NCBI GenBank assembly: GCA_051657165.1 | Contig: JBOFKD010000143.1 | Coordinates: forward strand, 1-64,000 | From: UBA7332 sp051657165 | GTDB lineage: Bacteria; Bacteroidota; Bacteroidia; Bacteroidales; UBA7332 | Direction of reading: 5' to 3' | Length of the DNA: 64,000 nt | Part shown: in pieces, positions 54,330-64,000 of the stretch | How the letters are laid out: each line of letters starts with the position of its first letter | Position numbering within the stretch: position 1 is the first letter of the stretch | Made by a program: the position numbers and the translations under genes | Notes under the pieces: model-generated | What the model saw: only the letters and a program-made list of their open reading frames with translations | What the model was told of the DNA's origin: nothing | Database searches by the model: none

Positions 54330-57032
54330 ATGGATAAGAAACACAAATATTTATTATATTTTTTACCTATGATGGCATTGCTTCAGGTTTCTATGCATTC
54401 CTGGGCAACTCCGTTTATGGAATTGCCGGAGCTTCAGGTTCCGGATTCAATTTCGTCTTCGCTTATAAAGAATGATTCATTAAAGAATGATACAGCTTCA
54501 AAAGATACTACTCAAAAAACGAAGCCAAAATCAGAGAGTGCGCTGAATGATATTGTCAATTATCAGGCGACGGACTCAATGGTTTTTGTCGGTACAAACC
54601 AGGCTCTGTTGTACGGAGAAGGAAAAGTTACTTATGAAAACATAGAACTGGATGCAAACTTTATCCGTATGAATATGGATAGTAGCATGGTTTATGCTAC
54701 CGGTGCTCCGGATTCTTTAGGTAAACTTACCGGTAAACCCGTATTTAAACAAGGCGAAGACCAGTATGAGTCTGAGACCATGCGTTATAATTTCCAGACA
54801 CAAAAAGGATATATAACAAATGTTGTCACGCAACAGGGTGAAGGTTATGTTACCGGTGGTCAAACTAAGAAGATGCCTAACGATGATATGTATATGACAG
54901 GATGTAAGTATACAACCTGTGACCATCACGATCATCCTCACTTCTATCTGAATCTGACAAAAGCGAAAGTCAAACCCGGAAAAAACATTGTGACAGGACC
55001 TGCTTATCTGGTTATTGAGGATGTACCTCTTCCTATTGCTGTTCCTTTTGGTTTTTTCCCTTTCTCAAAGACATACTCTTCAGGGATTATCTTTCCGACA
55101 TTCGGAGATGACTCTCACAAAGGATTTTACCTCTCAAACGGAGGATATTACTTTGCATTGAGTGATTACATGGATTTAGCTCTGACAGGTGAGATTTATT
55201 CGAAAGGATCCTGGGGGTTAAATGCTCAATCCACTTATACAAAAAGATATAAGTATTCGGGGAATTTTAATATGAATTACCTGGTTACTATTCTTGGAGA
55301 TAAAGGTTTGCCTGATTACAGCAAATCAAAGGGTTTCAGAGTAACATGGACTCATACGCAGGACCAGAAGGTTAATCCGAATATGACATTCTCCTCCAGT
55401 GTGAATTTCTCGACGAATAGTTTTGACCATAACAACTTTAACAGTCAGTATAATCCAATGCAATATACTGATAACAATAAAAGTTCGACAATTAACTTTT
55501 CGTATAATTTCCCGAATTCACCCTTTAGTGTATCCAGTTCTTTCAATGTGAATCAGAACTCCAGAGATACATTGCTGGCAATGACATTCCCCGATCTTAA
55601 CTTTAACATGACCCGCATCTTTCCTTTTAAAAGAAAAAATGCAATCGGTAAAGAAAGATGGTACGAGAAAATCTCTCTAAGTTATAATATGCAGCTCCGT
55701 AATGAGCTCCAGGCGAAGGAATATGAATTCTTCAAAAAGAATCTGGCGAAAGACTGGCGCAACGGTGTTAAGCATAACATCCCGATCTCGGCAACATTCA
55801 ACCTTTTCAAATACTTAAATATCACTCCATCGTTTAACTACAACGAAAGATGGTACACTAAGAAAGTTGATCAGGAATGGGATCCTCTGGCATCAGCCGT
55901 AAGGCGAGACACAACCTATGGATTTAACCGGGTTTATGATTTCAATGCCAGCATGGGGCTAAGCACTAAGTTGTATGGATTCTTCACTCCTCTCCCGCAG
56001 TTATTCGGGACAAAAGTTGAGAAGATCCGACATGTCTTAACTCCGAATGTCAGCTTCAGCTGGGCTCCTGATTTTGGCGCACCCGGCTTTGGATTCTGGA
56101 AGACTTACGACAAAATAAATAGCGATGGGACAAAAACACCGGTAACATATACACCTTATGAAGGAATGTTGTACGGCTCTGCACCTCGCGGTAAATCGGG
56201 TGTTGTAAGTTTCTCACTTCAGAATAATCTGGAGATGAAAGTTAAAAGCAAGAAAGATTCCACCGGTTCTAAAATAGTCAGTCTGATTGATAACTTCACA
56301 GCCGGAATCAGTTACAATATGGCTGCCGACTCGTTCAACTGGAGTAATATCAATACACAGTTAAGAATTAAGCTCACGAAGGAGTTTACGCTGAATGTAA
56401 ACGGAACATTCGATACATATATGTACGGGCTTAACAACAACGGTTCGGTTGTGAGGGTAAATAAACTGAGAATTGCCAACGGAAAAGGTCTTGGACGTTT
56501 ATCCAGTGCAAATACCAGTTTCTCTTACACCATTTCAGACAAAACATTTCAGAAGAAGAAAAAAGAAGGAACCAATCCTCCGGAAGGCGAAAATCCTCCA
56601 AATACAGAAGGTGCACCTCCGGCTGAAGGAAAAAAGAAAACGTCAGATGATGGCTATCAACCCTTCTCTATGCCCTGGAGTTTATCATTTAACTATTCAT
56701 TAGGTATCGGATATGATTTTCAGAAGTTCAATCCTGCCACGATGGAGTATAAGTATAAACTTAATCAAAATCTGAGTGTCTCGGGTAATATTAATTTCAC
56801 TCAGAACTGGTCGCTTAATATGTCAACCAGCTGGGACTTTGACAGAGCCCGTCTTGCATTTATGAACCTGGGGATCACACGGAACCTGCACTGCTGGTCA
56901 ATGTCGGCAAATATTGTTCCGGTAGGTAACTTCAAGTCATACAATTTCTCTATCGCAGTAAATTCATCACTGCTTAAAGATTTGAAATACGACAAACGTG
57001 GAAATTCAGGCGAAGCCATTCCATGGTATTAA
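54330..57032 (+). CDS. LptD-like outer-membrane LPS assembly protein
   Basis: A 900-residue protein with a signal peptide (YFLPMMALLQVSMHSWA). Residues about 70-230 form an OstA/LptA-type beta-jellyroll (ALLYGEGKVTYENIELDANF, GKPVFKQGEDQYESETMRYN). A long region of beta strands (about 250-880) would form the barrel, with a Pro/Glu-rich insert (GTNPPEGENPPNTEG). No lptE or imp neighbour is present. Such proteins insert lipopolysaccharide into the outer leaflet; Bacteroidota members are divergent, so I leave the symbol out. Confidence 0.85.
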   Translation: MDKKHKYLLYFLPMMALLQVSMHSWATPFMELPELQVPDSISSSLIKNDSLKNDTASKDTTQKTKPKSESALNDIVNYQATDSMVFVGTNQALLYGEGKVTYENIELDANFIRMNMDSSMVYATGAPDSLGKLTGKPVFKQGEDQYESETMRYNFQTQKGYITNVVTQQGEGYVTGGQTKKMPNDDMYMTGCKYTTCDHHDHPHFYLNLTKAKVKPGKNIVTGPAYLVIEDVPLPIAVPFGFFPFSKTYSSGIIFPTFGDDSHKGFYLSNGGYYFALSDYMDLALTGEIYSKGSWGLNAQSTYTKRYKYSGNFNMNYLVTILGDKGLPDYSKSKGFRVTWTHTQDQKVNPNMTFSSSVNFSTNSFDHNNFNSQYNPMQYTDNNKSSTINFSYNFPNSPFSVSSSFNVNQNSRDTLLAMTFPDLNFNMTRIFPFKRKNAIGKERWYEKISLSYNMQLRNELQAKEYEFFKKNLAKDWRNGVKHNIPISATFNLFKYLNITPSFNYNERWYTKKVDQEWDPLASAVRRDTTYGFNRVYDFNASMGLSTKLYGFFTPLPQLFGTKVEKIRHVLTPNVSFSWAPDFGAPGFGFWKTYDKINSDGTKTPVTYTPYEGMLYGSAPRGKSGVVSFSLQNNLEMKVKSKKDSTGSKIVSLIDNFTAGISYNMAADSFNWSNINTQLRIKLTKEFTLNVNGTFDTYMYGLNNNGSVVRVNKLRIANGKGLGRLSSANTSFSYTISDKTFQKKKKEGTNPPEGENPPNTEGAPPAEGKKKTSDDGYQPFSMPWSLSFNYSLGIGYDFQKFNPATMEYKYKLNQNLSVSGNINFTQNWSLNMSTSWDFDRARLAFMNLGITRNLHCWSMSANIVPVGNFKSYNFSIAVNSSLLKDLKYDKRGNSGEAIPWY

Positions 57033-57041
57033 TTCTATAAT

Positions 57042-57083
57042 AGAAAGCGTAAACAGAGTAATTTCTGTTTACGCTTTCTTATT
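57042..57083 (+). terminator. Terminator after the LptD-like gene
   Basis: A perfect 16-bp stem (57042-57057 with 57064-57079) followed by T residues. Confidence 0.9.
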
Positions 57084-57143
57084 TTTATAATATTCCTGTC
57101 TGTTTTTAAGTTATATCATAGAACATTAATTTATCTTGTTTAT

Positions 57144-57151
57144 TATCTTTG
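57144..57151 (+). promoter_or_regulatory. -7 box for metH
   Basis: TATCTTTG followed by C, 42 bp before the metH ATG. The -33 part is not clear. Confidence 0.5.
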
Positions 57152-57193
57152 CCTGCATTAAATTTAAATTAAACACTGTAAAACCCTTACAAA

Positions 57194-60100
57194 ATGATCG
57201 CAAACCTATTAAAGGAAAGAATTTTGATACTTGATGGTGCAATGGGTACCATGATTCAAAAGTATCAGCTCCGGGAAGAAGACTATCGTGGCGAACGCTT
57301 TAGCTCGGTTTCGACCATGATGAAGGGTAATAATGATTTACTCTGTCTGACTCAGCCCCGGATAATCGGCGAAATACATGCTGCTTACCTCGAGGCCGGC
57401 GCTGACATTATTGAAACGAACACCTTCAATGCTACTTCTGTATCAATGGCAGACTATGGCATGGAGGAATACATACGGGAGATTAATCTGGCTGCGGCAC
57501 AAATAGCTAAAGAAGAAGCCCGGAAATACAGCACAACGGATAAACCTCGCTTTGTTGCCGGAGCTGTCGGCCCGACCAACAAAACATGCTCAATGTCTCC
57601 GGATGTAAATAATCCGGCATACAGAGCACTTAGCTTTGACGAACTGACTGACTCATACAGAGATCAGATCGAAGCTTTACTAGAAGGTGGAGTTGACTTG
57701 CTTCTTATAGAAACTATATTTGATACGTTGAATGCGAAAGCAGCTTTACTGGCAGCAAAGCAGGCTATGCGTATTATTGGGCGCAAAGTACCAGTCATGC
57801 TATCTGTTACCGTATCCGACAAAGCAGGCAGAACACTTTCGGGACAAACCCTCGGAGCTTTTCTTGCATCAGTCGCTCATGCGGAGTTACTATCTGTCGG
57901 ATTAAACTGTTCATTTGGTGCCAGAGATATGAAACCATATCTGGAAGAGCTGGCTAAACTGGCTCCTGATTTATTCATCAGTGCCTATCCGAATGCCGGA
58001 CTTCCGAATCGCTTTGGCGAGTATGATGAAACACCGGAAACGATGACTGAGCAGTTAAAGGAATATATTGATGAGAAAATCGTGAATATACTTGGTGGTT
58101 GCTGCGGAACTACACCTGAACATATAAAAGCTTACAATACTTTAATCAAAGATGCTGAAGTCCGGAAAACGACATCTGCAAAAAAGGATCAGACTCTTAC
58201 GCTGTCCGGACTGGAGATTCTAAAAGTTACACCGGAAAATAACTTCGTAAACATTGGTGAACGATGCAACGTAGCAGGATCCCGTAAATTTCTCCGCTTA
58301 ATAAAAGAAGAGAAGTTTGATGAGGCTTTATCTATCGCGCGTAAACAAGTGGAAGACGGAGCTCAGATTATTGATGTAAACATGGACGATGGTATGCTTG
58401 AATCTCAGGAAGTAATGACTGAATTCATCAACCTGATAGCATCTGATCCTGATATTTCGAGAGTTCCTATCATGATTGACTCTTCTAAATGGGAAGTGAT
58501 CGAAGCAGGACTTAAATGCTTGCAGGGTAAATCAATCGTAAATTCCATTTCATTAAAAGAAGGCGAGCAGGCTTTTCTGATGAAAGCGATGCGCATTAAG
58601 GATCTTGGAGCTGCAACTGTCGTTATGGCTTTTGACGAAGTGGGACAAGCAGATACTTATGAACGTAAAATTGAAGTCTGCGAAAGAGCTTATAAGCTTT
58701 TAACTGAAAAAGCAGGCTTCAAACCTACAGATATAATTTTTGATCCGAATGTACTGGCTGTGGCAACGGGAATTGAAGAACACCGTACTTATGGGATAGA
58801 CTTTATCCGCGCTACGGAATGGATCAAAAAGAACCTTCCGGGAGCTAAAGTCAGTGGCGGATTAAGCAATTTATCATTCTCGTTTCGCGGAAACAACTAT
58901 ATCCGTGAAGCCATGCATGCTGTATTTTTATATCATGCTATTGCTGCCGGGATGGATATGGCTATTGTGAATCCGGGCGAAGCCGTAAACTACAATGACT
59001 TATCACCTGAAACACTGGAAGCTATTGAGGATGTTATCCTCAACAGAAAAGAAGATGCAACGGAGCGGCTGATCGAAATTGCCGAAAAGGTAAAAAATGA
59101 ATCGACCGGCAACAACAGTATCACCACGCCTGATGAATGGCGCAATGGCAGTGTTGAAGACAGACTCGCTCATGCTCTGATCAAAGGTATTGGAGACTAT
59201 CTGGAAAATGATTTGCAGGAAGCTCTGATCAAATATCCAAAAGCCATTGATCTGATTGAACAGGTGCTGATGGCCGGAATGAATGAAGTAGGTACTCGTT
59301 TTGGTGAAGGTAAAATGTTCTTACCTCAGGTTGTGAAAACTGCGCGCACAATGAAACGTGCCGTATCAATACTAGAGCCGGTTATTCAGTCACAGAAAGC
59401 TGCCGGAAGTGAAGGCAAAGCCGGTAAGATTATTCTGGCTACCGTTAAAGGCGATGTACACGACATAGGCAAAAACATTGTTGGCGTTATTCTCGCCTGC
59501 AATAATTATGATGTTATCGATCTTGGTGTTATGGTTCCTCATGAGAGAATTGTAGAAGAGACGCTGAAACACAAACCCGATTTCGTCGGATTGAGCGGAC
59601 TTATCACTCCTTCTCTGGAGGAAATGTGTACACTAGCACGTATGTTCAGAGAAAAGGGTATCACAATCCCTATTCTCATTGGCGGAGCGACAACATCCAA
59701 ACTTCATACAGCCGTAAAAATTGCACCTCTCTACGAGCACGGTGTTATTTATGGGAAAGATGCATCGCAAATGCCCGGCATACTGGCAAAATGGATGAAT
59801 CTGGAACAACGCTCCAGATTACTTGAAGAGCTTAAGGCTGACTACGAGTATCTGAGAAAACAATACGAAGCTCCAAAAAATCAGTTAACTTCTGAAGAGC
59901 AAATTAAATTAAGACACAAATGTGACTGGACAGTATACAAACCAACAACACCTGCTTTAGCCGGTGAGCAAATCGTAAAGATTCCTGTCCGCGAATTATT
60001 GCCTTTCATTAACTGGCGATTCTTCTTCCACACATGGAGATTTAATGCCCGGTTTGCCGAAATTGCAGTTATCGGAACAACTGAAGAATCCCGCAATAAA

Positions 60101-60781
60101 TGGCTTAAGGCTTTTGAGGGTGATGATCATACAAAAGCAACAGAAGCACTTGCTCTTTATACAGATGCTGATAAAGCTATTCAGGAGTTGATCGAAAGAG
60201 ATATTCATATAGAAGCTTTGTTTGCGATCATGCCGTCCAGATCAGAAGGCGAATCGATTCTGTTCAAAACTGCATCAGAAGAAGTCCGCTGGACATTCGG
60301 GAGACAAAGAAGAGCTAACGATGAGAATAAGTGCTTATCGCTGGTTGATTTTGTTTCACCGGATGCAGATTACACGGGAGCTTTTGCAGTCAGTGAGGGA
60401 GCGACTTATGAAGCTTTGATTGAGCAGAACAAAAAAGAAGGTGATGATTATTACACAATGCTTCTTCAAACTCTGGCCGACAGGTTTGTTGAAGCCGGAG
60501 CAGAATGGTTGCATGCCAGAGTTCGCAAAGAATACTGGGGATATGCCAGGGAGGAAAACCTAAGTGTCAGTGAAATGATAAAATGCAGATATCAGGGTAT
60601 CAGACCGGCTGTTGGCTACCCTTCTATACCAGATCAGAGATCTATTCACACATTAAACAAACTGATAGATCTTTCTCGTATAGGAATACGGCTTACAGAA
60701 AACGGGGCAATGTCTCCTGCCGCATCCGTGTCCGGATTATACTTTATGCATCCGGAAGCTAAATATTTTATGATCGACTAA
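57194..60781 (+). CDS. metH: Methionine synthase, cobalamin-dependent
   Basis: A 1195-residue enzyme with all four modules. The homocysteine-binding barrel has LDGAMGTMIQ and the zinc cysteines in GLNCSFG and GGCCGT. The folate-binding (pterin) barrel has FVNIGERCNVAGSRKF. The cobalamin module has DVHDIGK with the axial histidine at 756. The C-terminal AdoMet activation domain has FVEAGAEWLHARVRKEYWGY and GIRPAVGYPS. It methylates homocysteine using methyl-tetrahydrofolate and B12. It is monocistronic with strong flanking terminators. I see no clear cobalamin riboswitch in its short leader. Confidence 0.97.
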   Translation: MIANLLKERILILDGAMGTMIQKYQLREEDYRGERFSSVSTMMKGNNDLLCLTQPRIIGEIHAAYLEAGADIIETNTFNATSVSMADYGMEEYIREINLAAAQIAKEEARKYSTTDKPRFVAGAVGPTNKTCSMSPDVNNPAYRALSFDELTDSYRDQIEALLEGGVDLLLIETIFDTLNAKAALLAAKQAMRIIGRKVPVMLSVTVSDKAGRTLSGQTLGAFLASVAHAELLSVGLNCSFGARDMKPYLEELAKLAPDLFISAYPNAGLPNRFGEYDETPETMTEQLKEYIDEKIVNILGGCCGTTPEHIKAYNTLIKDAEVRKTTSAKKDQTLTLSGLEILKVTPENNFVNIGERCNVAGSRKFLRLIKEEKFDEALSIARKQVEDGAQIIDVNMDDGMLESQEVMTEFINLIASDPDISRVPIMIDSSKWEVIEAGLKCLQGKSIVNSISLKEGEQAFLMKAMRIKDLGAATVVMAFDEVGQADTYERKIEVCERAYKLLTEKAGFKPTDIIFDPNVLAVATGIEEHRTYGIDFIRATEWIKKNLPGAKVSGGLSNLSFSFRGNNYIREAMHAVFLYHAIAAGMDMAIVNPGEAVNYNDLSPETLEAIEDVILNRKEDATERLIEIAEKVKNESTGNNSITTPDEWRNGSVEDRLAHALIKGIGDYLENDLQEALIKYPKAIDLIEQVLMAGMNEVGTRFGEGKMFLPQVVKTARTMKRAVSILEPVIQSQKAAGSEGKAGKIILATVKGDVHDIGKNIVGVILACNNYDVIDLGVMVPHERIVEETLKHKPDFVGLSGLITPSLEEMCTLARMFREKGITIPILIGGATTSKLHTAVKIAPLYEHGVIYGKDASQMPGILAKWMNLEQRSRLLEELKADYEYLRKQYEAPKNQLTSEEQIKLRHKCDWTVYKPTTPALAGEQIVKIPVRELLPFINWRFFFHTWRFNARFAEIAVIGTTEESRNKWLKAFEGDDHTKATEALALYTDADKAIQELIERDIHIEALFAIMPSRSEGESILFKTASEEVRWTFGRQRRANDENKCLSLVDFVSPDADYTGAFAVSEGATYEALIEQNKKEGDDYYTMLLQTLADRFVEAGAEWLHARVRKEYWGYAREENLSVSEMIKCRYQGIRPAVGYPSIPDQRSIHTLNKLIDLSRIGIRLTENGAMSPAASVSGLYFMHPEAKYFMID

Positions 60782-60800
60782 ATTCCATTTAATACTCAAC

Positions 60801-60845
60801 AAAGAAGAGTCTGTCCGAAACAATCCGGACAGACTCTTCTCTTAT
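60801..60845 (+). terminator. Terminator after metH
   Basis: A 15-bp stem (agaagagtctgtccg with cggacagactcttct) followed by T residues. Confidence 0.92.
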
Positions 60846-61090
60846 TATAACACATCGACCGGCGCTATTAAATAATTAATTTACCAATCTAAAAACTATC
60901 CTTTGTAATGATTGTTTTATAATACAGATATGATCAAAAAATATACTCAATATAAATCTATATATCATTTACTTGATGAGTTCAATATTTATAGAGTGTT
61001 CAGCTGATATAATGATCATCAATAAAATGATATCTTTATACACTATATATTAAAATTCACTGCTCTCACTCAGTAGAGTTTTTAAATAGA
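60846..61090. other. AT-rich convergent gap, metH / guaA
   Basis: About 245 very AT-rich bases. I see no gene, RNA or repeat between the two terminators. Confidence 0.5.
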
Positions 61091-61122
61091 AAAGAGGATA
61101 CTGCGGGTGCAGCATCCTCTTT
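61091..61122 (-). terminator. Terminator after guaA
   Basis: Stem aaagaggat/atcctcttt with an inner ctgc/gcag pair; only a weak T-run on the minus strand. Confidence 0.7.
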
Positions 61123-61137
61123 ATTTTTTATATCATA

Positions 61138-62661
61138 TTATTCCCATTCGATGGTAGCCGGTGGTTTAGAGCTAATATCATAAACAACACGATTAACGCC
61201 ACGAACTTTATTAATAATTTCATTCGAAATCTTAGCCAGGAATTCATAAGGTAGTCTTGACCAGTCTGCTGTCATACCATCGGTAGACACTACAGCTCTC
61301 AATGCTACTGCATTTTCGTAAGTACGCTCATCACCCATTACACCCACTGACTGGATTGGAAGAAGAATCGCACCTGCCTGCCATACCTGATCGTATAATC
61401 CGCTTTCGCGAAGACCATTGATGAAAATAGCATCAGCTTCCTGAAGAACTTTCACTTTATCAGCTGTAATATCACCCAGAATACGAACAGCCAGACCAGG
61501 ACCCGGGAATGGGTGACGGCTAATCAGGAAGTCAGGAATACCAAGCTCACGTCCTACACGTCTCACCTCATCTTTGAAAAGAAGGCGAAGCGGTTCAACA
61601 ATTTGTAACTTCATACGGTCAGGCAATCCACCAACATTGTGGTGAGACTTAATAACCATACCTGTTATTGATAATGATTCGATGATATCCGGATAAATTG
61701 TACCCTGAGCAAGCCATTTGATATTTTCAAGCTTATGAGCCTCTACATCAAACACATCAATAAATCCTTTACCGATAATCTTACGTTTTTGTTCCGGATC
61801 ACTAACTCCGGCCAAATCAGCATAGAATTTATCCGCAGCGCGTACTCCGATCACGTTAAGACCAAGAGTTTCGTAATTTTTCATTACTGACTCAAATTCA
61901 TCTTTACGAAGAAGTCCGTTATCAACAAAAATACAGAAAAGGTTTTCACCGATAGCTTTATTCAAAAGAACAGCTGCCACAGTAGAATCCACACCACCGG
62001 ACAGACCCAGAACTACGCGATCATTACCTAGTTTCTCTTTTAATTCTTTTACTGTAGTTTCGATAAACGAGGCCGGAGTCCAGTCCTGAGCACATCCGCA
62101 AATATCTTTCAGGAAGTTATTCAAAAGAATTTTACCGTCTTCACTATGATAAACTTCAGGGTGAAACTGTACAGCCCATGTATTCTCGCCTTCGATACGA
62201 TATGCAGCATTCTCTACATCTTCTGTACTGGCAACAACTTTAAAAGTTTCGGGCATTTCCAGGATTGTATCACCATGTGACATCCACACCTGCGAATTTT
62301 CAGGAATTCCTTTAAACAAAATATCCTCAGTATCAATATTACGTAAATGAGCACGGCCATACTCACGAGATTCAGCCGATCCCACTTTTCCACCAGAACA
62401 CTTAGCTAAGTACTGAGCTCCGTAACATACACCTAATAAAGGGAATTTACCACGAATACGATCCAAATCTGTAGAAAGAGCATTTGGGTCATTTACTGAA
62501 AAAGGACTACCCCCAAGGATAACACCTTTCACACCATCAGTATTCTCCGGAAACTTGTTGTAAGGAAGGATTTCACAGTAGGTATTCAGTTCGCGCACAC
62601 GTCTGGCAATCAACTGTGTGTACTGAGAACCAAAATCGAGAATGATAATTTTTTCTTGCAT
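61138..62661 (-). CDS. guaA: GMP synthase (glutamine-hydrolysing)
   Basis: A 507-residue protein from the ATG at 62661 (MQEKIIILDFGSQYTQLIAR). The N-terminal class I amidotransferase has its cysteine in GVCYGAQYLA and the His-Glu pair in AVQFHPEVYH. The ATP pyrophosphatase P-loop is SGGVDST. The C-terminal dimerisation domain ends with KPPATIEWE. It converts XMP to GMP. It is monocistronic; a -7 box lies at 62714-62721. Confidence 0.97.
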   Translation of the reverse strand: MQEKIIILDFGSQYTQLIARRVRELNTYCEILPYNKFPENTDGVKGVILGGSPFSVNDPNALSTDLDRIRGKFPLLGVCYGAQYLAKCSGGKVGSAESREYGRAHLRNIDTEDILFKGIPENSQVWMSHGDTILEMPETFKVVASTEDVENAAYRIEGENTWAVQFHPEVYHSEDGKILLNNFLKDICGCAQDWTPASFIETTVKELKEKLGNDRVVLGLSGGVDSTVAAVLLNKAIGENLFCIFVDNGLLRKDEFESVMKNYETLGLNVIGVRAADKFYADLAGVSDPEQKRKIIGKGFIDVFDVEAHKLENIKWLAQGTIYPDIIESLSITGMVIKSHHNVGGLPDRMKLQIVEPLRLLFKDEVRRVGRELGIPDFLISRHPFPGPGLAVRILGDITADKVKVLQEADAIFINGLRESGLYDQVWQAGAILLPIQSVGVMGDERTYENAVALRAVVSTDGMTADWSRLPYEFLAKISNEIINKVRGVNRVVYDISSKPPATIEWE

Positions 62662-62713
62662 AAAAAAGCTATTCAATTATATTTGAGATGTCTATTAGCT
62701 AATTAATTGCCTG

Positions 62714-62721
62714 CAAATATA
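62714..62721 (-). promoter_or_regulatory. -7 box for guaA
   Basis: On the minus strand TATATTTG followed by C fits TAnnTTTGC, 53 bp before the guaA ATG. No -33 at standard spacing. Confidence 0.5.
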
Positions 62722-62835
62722 AGTATTTATTTTCTCACTAAGTCTACCATTAACTCTTATTGTGATTAACTTAATACAGGCTCTTATATCCTAAAACATG
62801 GTCTTATCTGATCCTTAGATACATAAAAACCAAAT

Positions 62836-62867
62836 AAGGCTGTACTGATCAATACCAGTACAGCCTT
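62836..62867 (-). terminator. Terminator after the acyltransferase pair
   Basis: A perfect 12-bp stem (62836-62847 with 62856-62867); the T-run on the minus strand is imperfect. Confidence 0.75.
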
Positions 62868-62883
62868 ATACAATGCTATATTA

Positions 62884-63840
62884 TCAGATCTCATTCGGTT
62901 TGATAAACCCAAAATTTGGTTCAAACGAATCGATATGACGCAGTCTTTTTTCTTCAATAATTTCGTCTACCTTAATCAGGATGCCAGTTTCCTCAACCAG
63001 TCCGAATTCCTGATTCACAGCAGTTCCGAAAACTTTCATTTTAGGAGAAAGTCCCATATATGCGTTCACAAGAGGTGGTATATTCAAACCGTCTTTGCGT
63101 ATTTCCTGATTTAGAATTTTATAGTCCAGACGGAAATCATTCTCAATAAGCACATCTTTGAAATGTACCTGCTTTTCGTGAGATATAACCGGATTAATCG
63201 GAACAACAAGGTACTCCGGATCTCCGAAATGCTTTTGAAGGAAATACAAAATCATATCTCTGGCCTCACTCTTATAGTTCGGATACATAGTCATCTTCCC
63301 AAAGAAGTATTCCATTTTCGGATGAACTACAGTGAGTGCACCCAAACCATCCCATAGGTTATCTAAAGCAAACAAGCCTTTAGCCCCTGCACGTGAAGAC
63401 TGATATTCCACACGAACAAACGAACGGCCCAACTCTAACGTTTTAGGTAAAAACTCCTGAATAAAGGACTCAGAGAAATTAAACAAATGAGCCATCGCCA
63501 GCTTTGGATGTCCATGATCATCAAACTCAACCTGATCTCCAAAAAGGAAACGATATCCTCCCAGAATTTCTTCAGCATCAGGATTCCATACGATAAGCTG
63601 TTGATAAGGATTCTCCATTGTATCAAACTCATCAAGATCAATACCAAGCCCTGTACCTCCACCTGCATCACGGAATGCAATCTCTCTCAAACGCCCGATC
63701 TCGCGAACAGTATTTGGCGCATTATGATAATTAATAACATAAATCTCATTATTGGCCTTATTTGTCTTACGCAATAATCGTTCGGGTGTTAATTCTGCTT
63801 TAATCAACTCTTTATCGATGGGTGCGATAATGTTTTGCAT
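62884..63840 (-). CDS. OlsB/GlsB-like GNAT N-acyltransferase
   Basis: A 318-residue protein from the ATG at 63840 (MQNIIAPIDKELIKAEL); the longer frame would lie in the preceding gene. It has the hemolysin-like GNAT layout: VREIGRLREIAFRDAGGGTG, then LIVWNPDAEEILGGYRF and LELGRSFVRVEYQ, the most conserved family block. Relatives join a fatty acyl chain to the amino group of ornithine or glycine, the first step in amino-lipid synthesis. It overlaps the end of the upstream acyltransferase by 29 bp. In Bacteroides the glycine-lipid genes glsB and glsA form such a pair. The amino acid used here is not visible. Confidence 0.8.
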   Translation of the reverse strand: MQNIIAPIDKELIKAELTPERLLRKTNKANNEIYVINYHNAPNTVREIGRLREIAFRDAGGGTGLGIDLDEFDTMENPYQQLIVWNPDAEEILGGYRFLFGDQVEFDDHGHPKLAMAHLFNFSESFIQEFLPKTLELGRSFVRVEYQSSRAGAKGLFALDNLWDGLGALTVVHPKMEYFFGKMTMYPNYKSEARDMILYFLQKHFGDPEYLVVPINPVISHEKQVHFKDVLIENDFRLDYKILNQEIRKDGLNIPPLVNAYMGLSPKMKVFGTAVNQEFGLVEETGILIKVDEIIEEKRLRHIDSFEPNFGFIKPNEI

Positions 63841-64000
63841 ACAATTGTTTTTTGATGTGCTTAGCCCATTCTTTATGAGAACGTTCTTCCTGAAGCGAAA
63901 CGTAAGATATCGGTTCGCCAAAATGCACTATAAATTTTTGATTCTTCTTATTAAATAGCTCTCTCGGCAGAAAGAGCATGTCTATATTGACTTTTATTTT
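63812..64000 (-). CDS. PlsC-like acyltransferase, C-terminal part (cut by the window edge)
   Basis: The last 62 codons of a minus-strand gene that continues past the right edge. The visible part (NIDMLFLPRELFNKKNQKF, then IVHFGEPISYVS) has the C-terminal GEPI-type motif of lysophospholipid acyltransferases. The stop at 63812-63814 lies inside the start of the GNAT gene, so the two are translationally coupled. It would add the second acyl chain (OlsA/GlsA role). Confidence 0.7.
   Translation of the reverse strand, partial: KIKVNIDMLFLPRELFNKKNQKFIVHFGEPISYVSLQEERSHKEWAKHIKKQLYAKHYRTHR

Noticed and set aside
57152..57193. Cobalamin riboswitch before metH
   Set aside because: Only about 40 nt separate the -7 box from the start, too short for that riboswitch.

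Overview
The window is a chromosomal segment from a member of the Bacteroidota, most likely order Bacteroidales. The evidence is a SusC/SusD pair, many promoters of the Bacteroidota type (TTTG, 19-20 bp, TAnnTTTG), a GIN-domain protein, a PurF paralogue and a GNAT/PlsC lipid-synthesis pair. I cannot name a genus. Most of the window is housekeeping: dnaX, pab genes, pheS, htpG, dnaK, udk, valS, corA, purT, metH and guaA.

Layout. 1-1745 is a gene-free repeat island. 1746-4726 (minus) is a murein-peptide recycling set: NlpC/P60 endopeptidase, dipeptide epimerase and a pentapeptide-repeat protein. 4918-8786 holds dnaX and a p-aminobenzoate cluster (pabA converging on pabC-pabB). 9107-15704 (plus) is a six-gene tripartite efflux operon: ABC ATPase, two FtsX/MacB-type permeases, a GIN-domain protein, a membrane-fusion adaptor and a TolC-like channel. 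15705-16334 holds a second copy of one repeat element and a possible gene relic. 16335-17767 encodes a PLC/GDPD-like lipoprotein and ferritin. 17878-26317 (minus) is a SusC-SusD operon with TlpA/thioredoxin-type proteins. 26865-43732 is mostly housekeeping, plus a PurF-like protein lacking the amidotransferase cysteine, a structured 5' leader and a porin-like protein. 43999-46298 is an accessory spot: tRNA-Cys, a palindromic repeat element, tRNA-Leu, tRNA-Gly, two nested overlapping membrane/lipoprotein genes resembling phage spanins, and an 80-bp tandem-repeat block. 46299-60781 carries alpha-2-macroglobulin plus PBP1C, an LptD-like protein and metH. The right end has guaA and an acyltransferase pair, the outer one cut by the window edge.

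The most unusual content is non-coding. Several elements share an architecture or a flanking framework, but their internal boxes or hairpin stems have been exchanged in concert. (1) Two ~290-bp elements (1310-1603 and 15745-16035, inverted) have similar flanks. Each carries four 14-bp GC-rich boxes at an exact 22-bp period, yet the boxes are completely different. (2) Three elements at 181-326, 561-770 and 861-1080 end in the same tail (AACTCTGTGTA) but carry different 8-9-nt boxes. (3) Further 21/22-bp arrays lie at 420-529, 1095-1182 and 1199-1280. (4) A hairpin element occurs at 1-168, 44182-44309 and 44341-44502 with two hairpins whose stems differ but stay paired. (5) An 80-bp repeat block lies at 45528-46135. 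Together they suggest fast-evolving, structure-constrained mobile or regulatory DNA for which I see no encoded machinery in the window.
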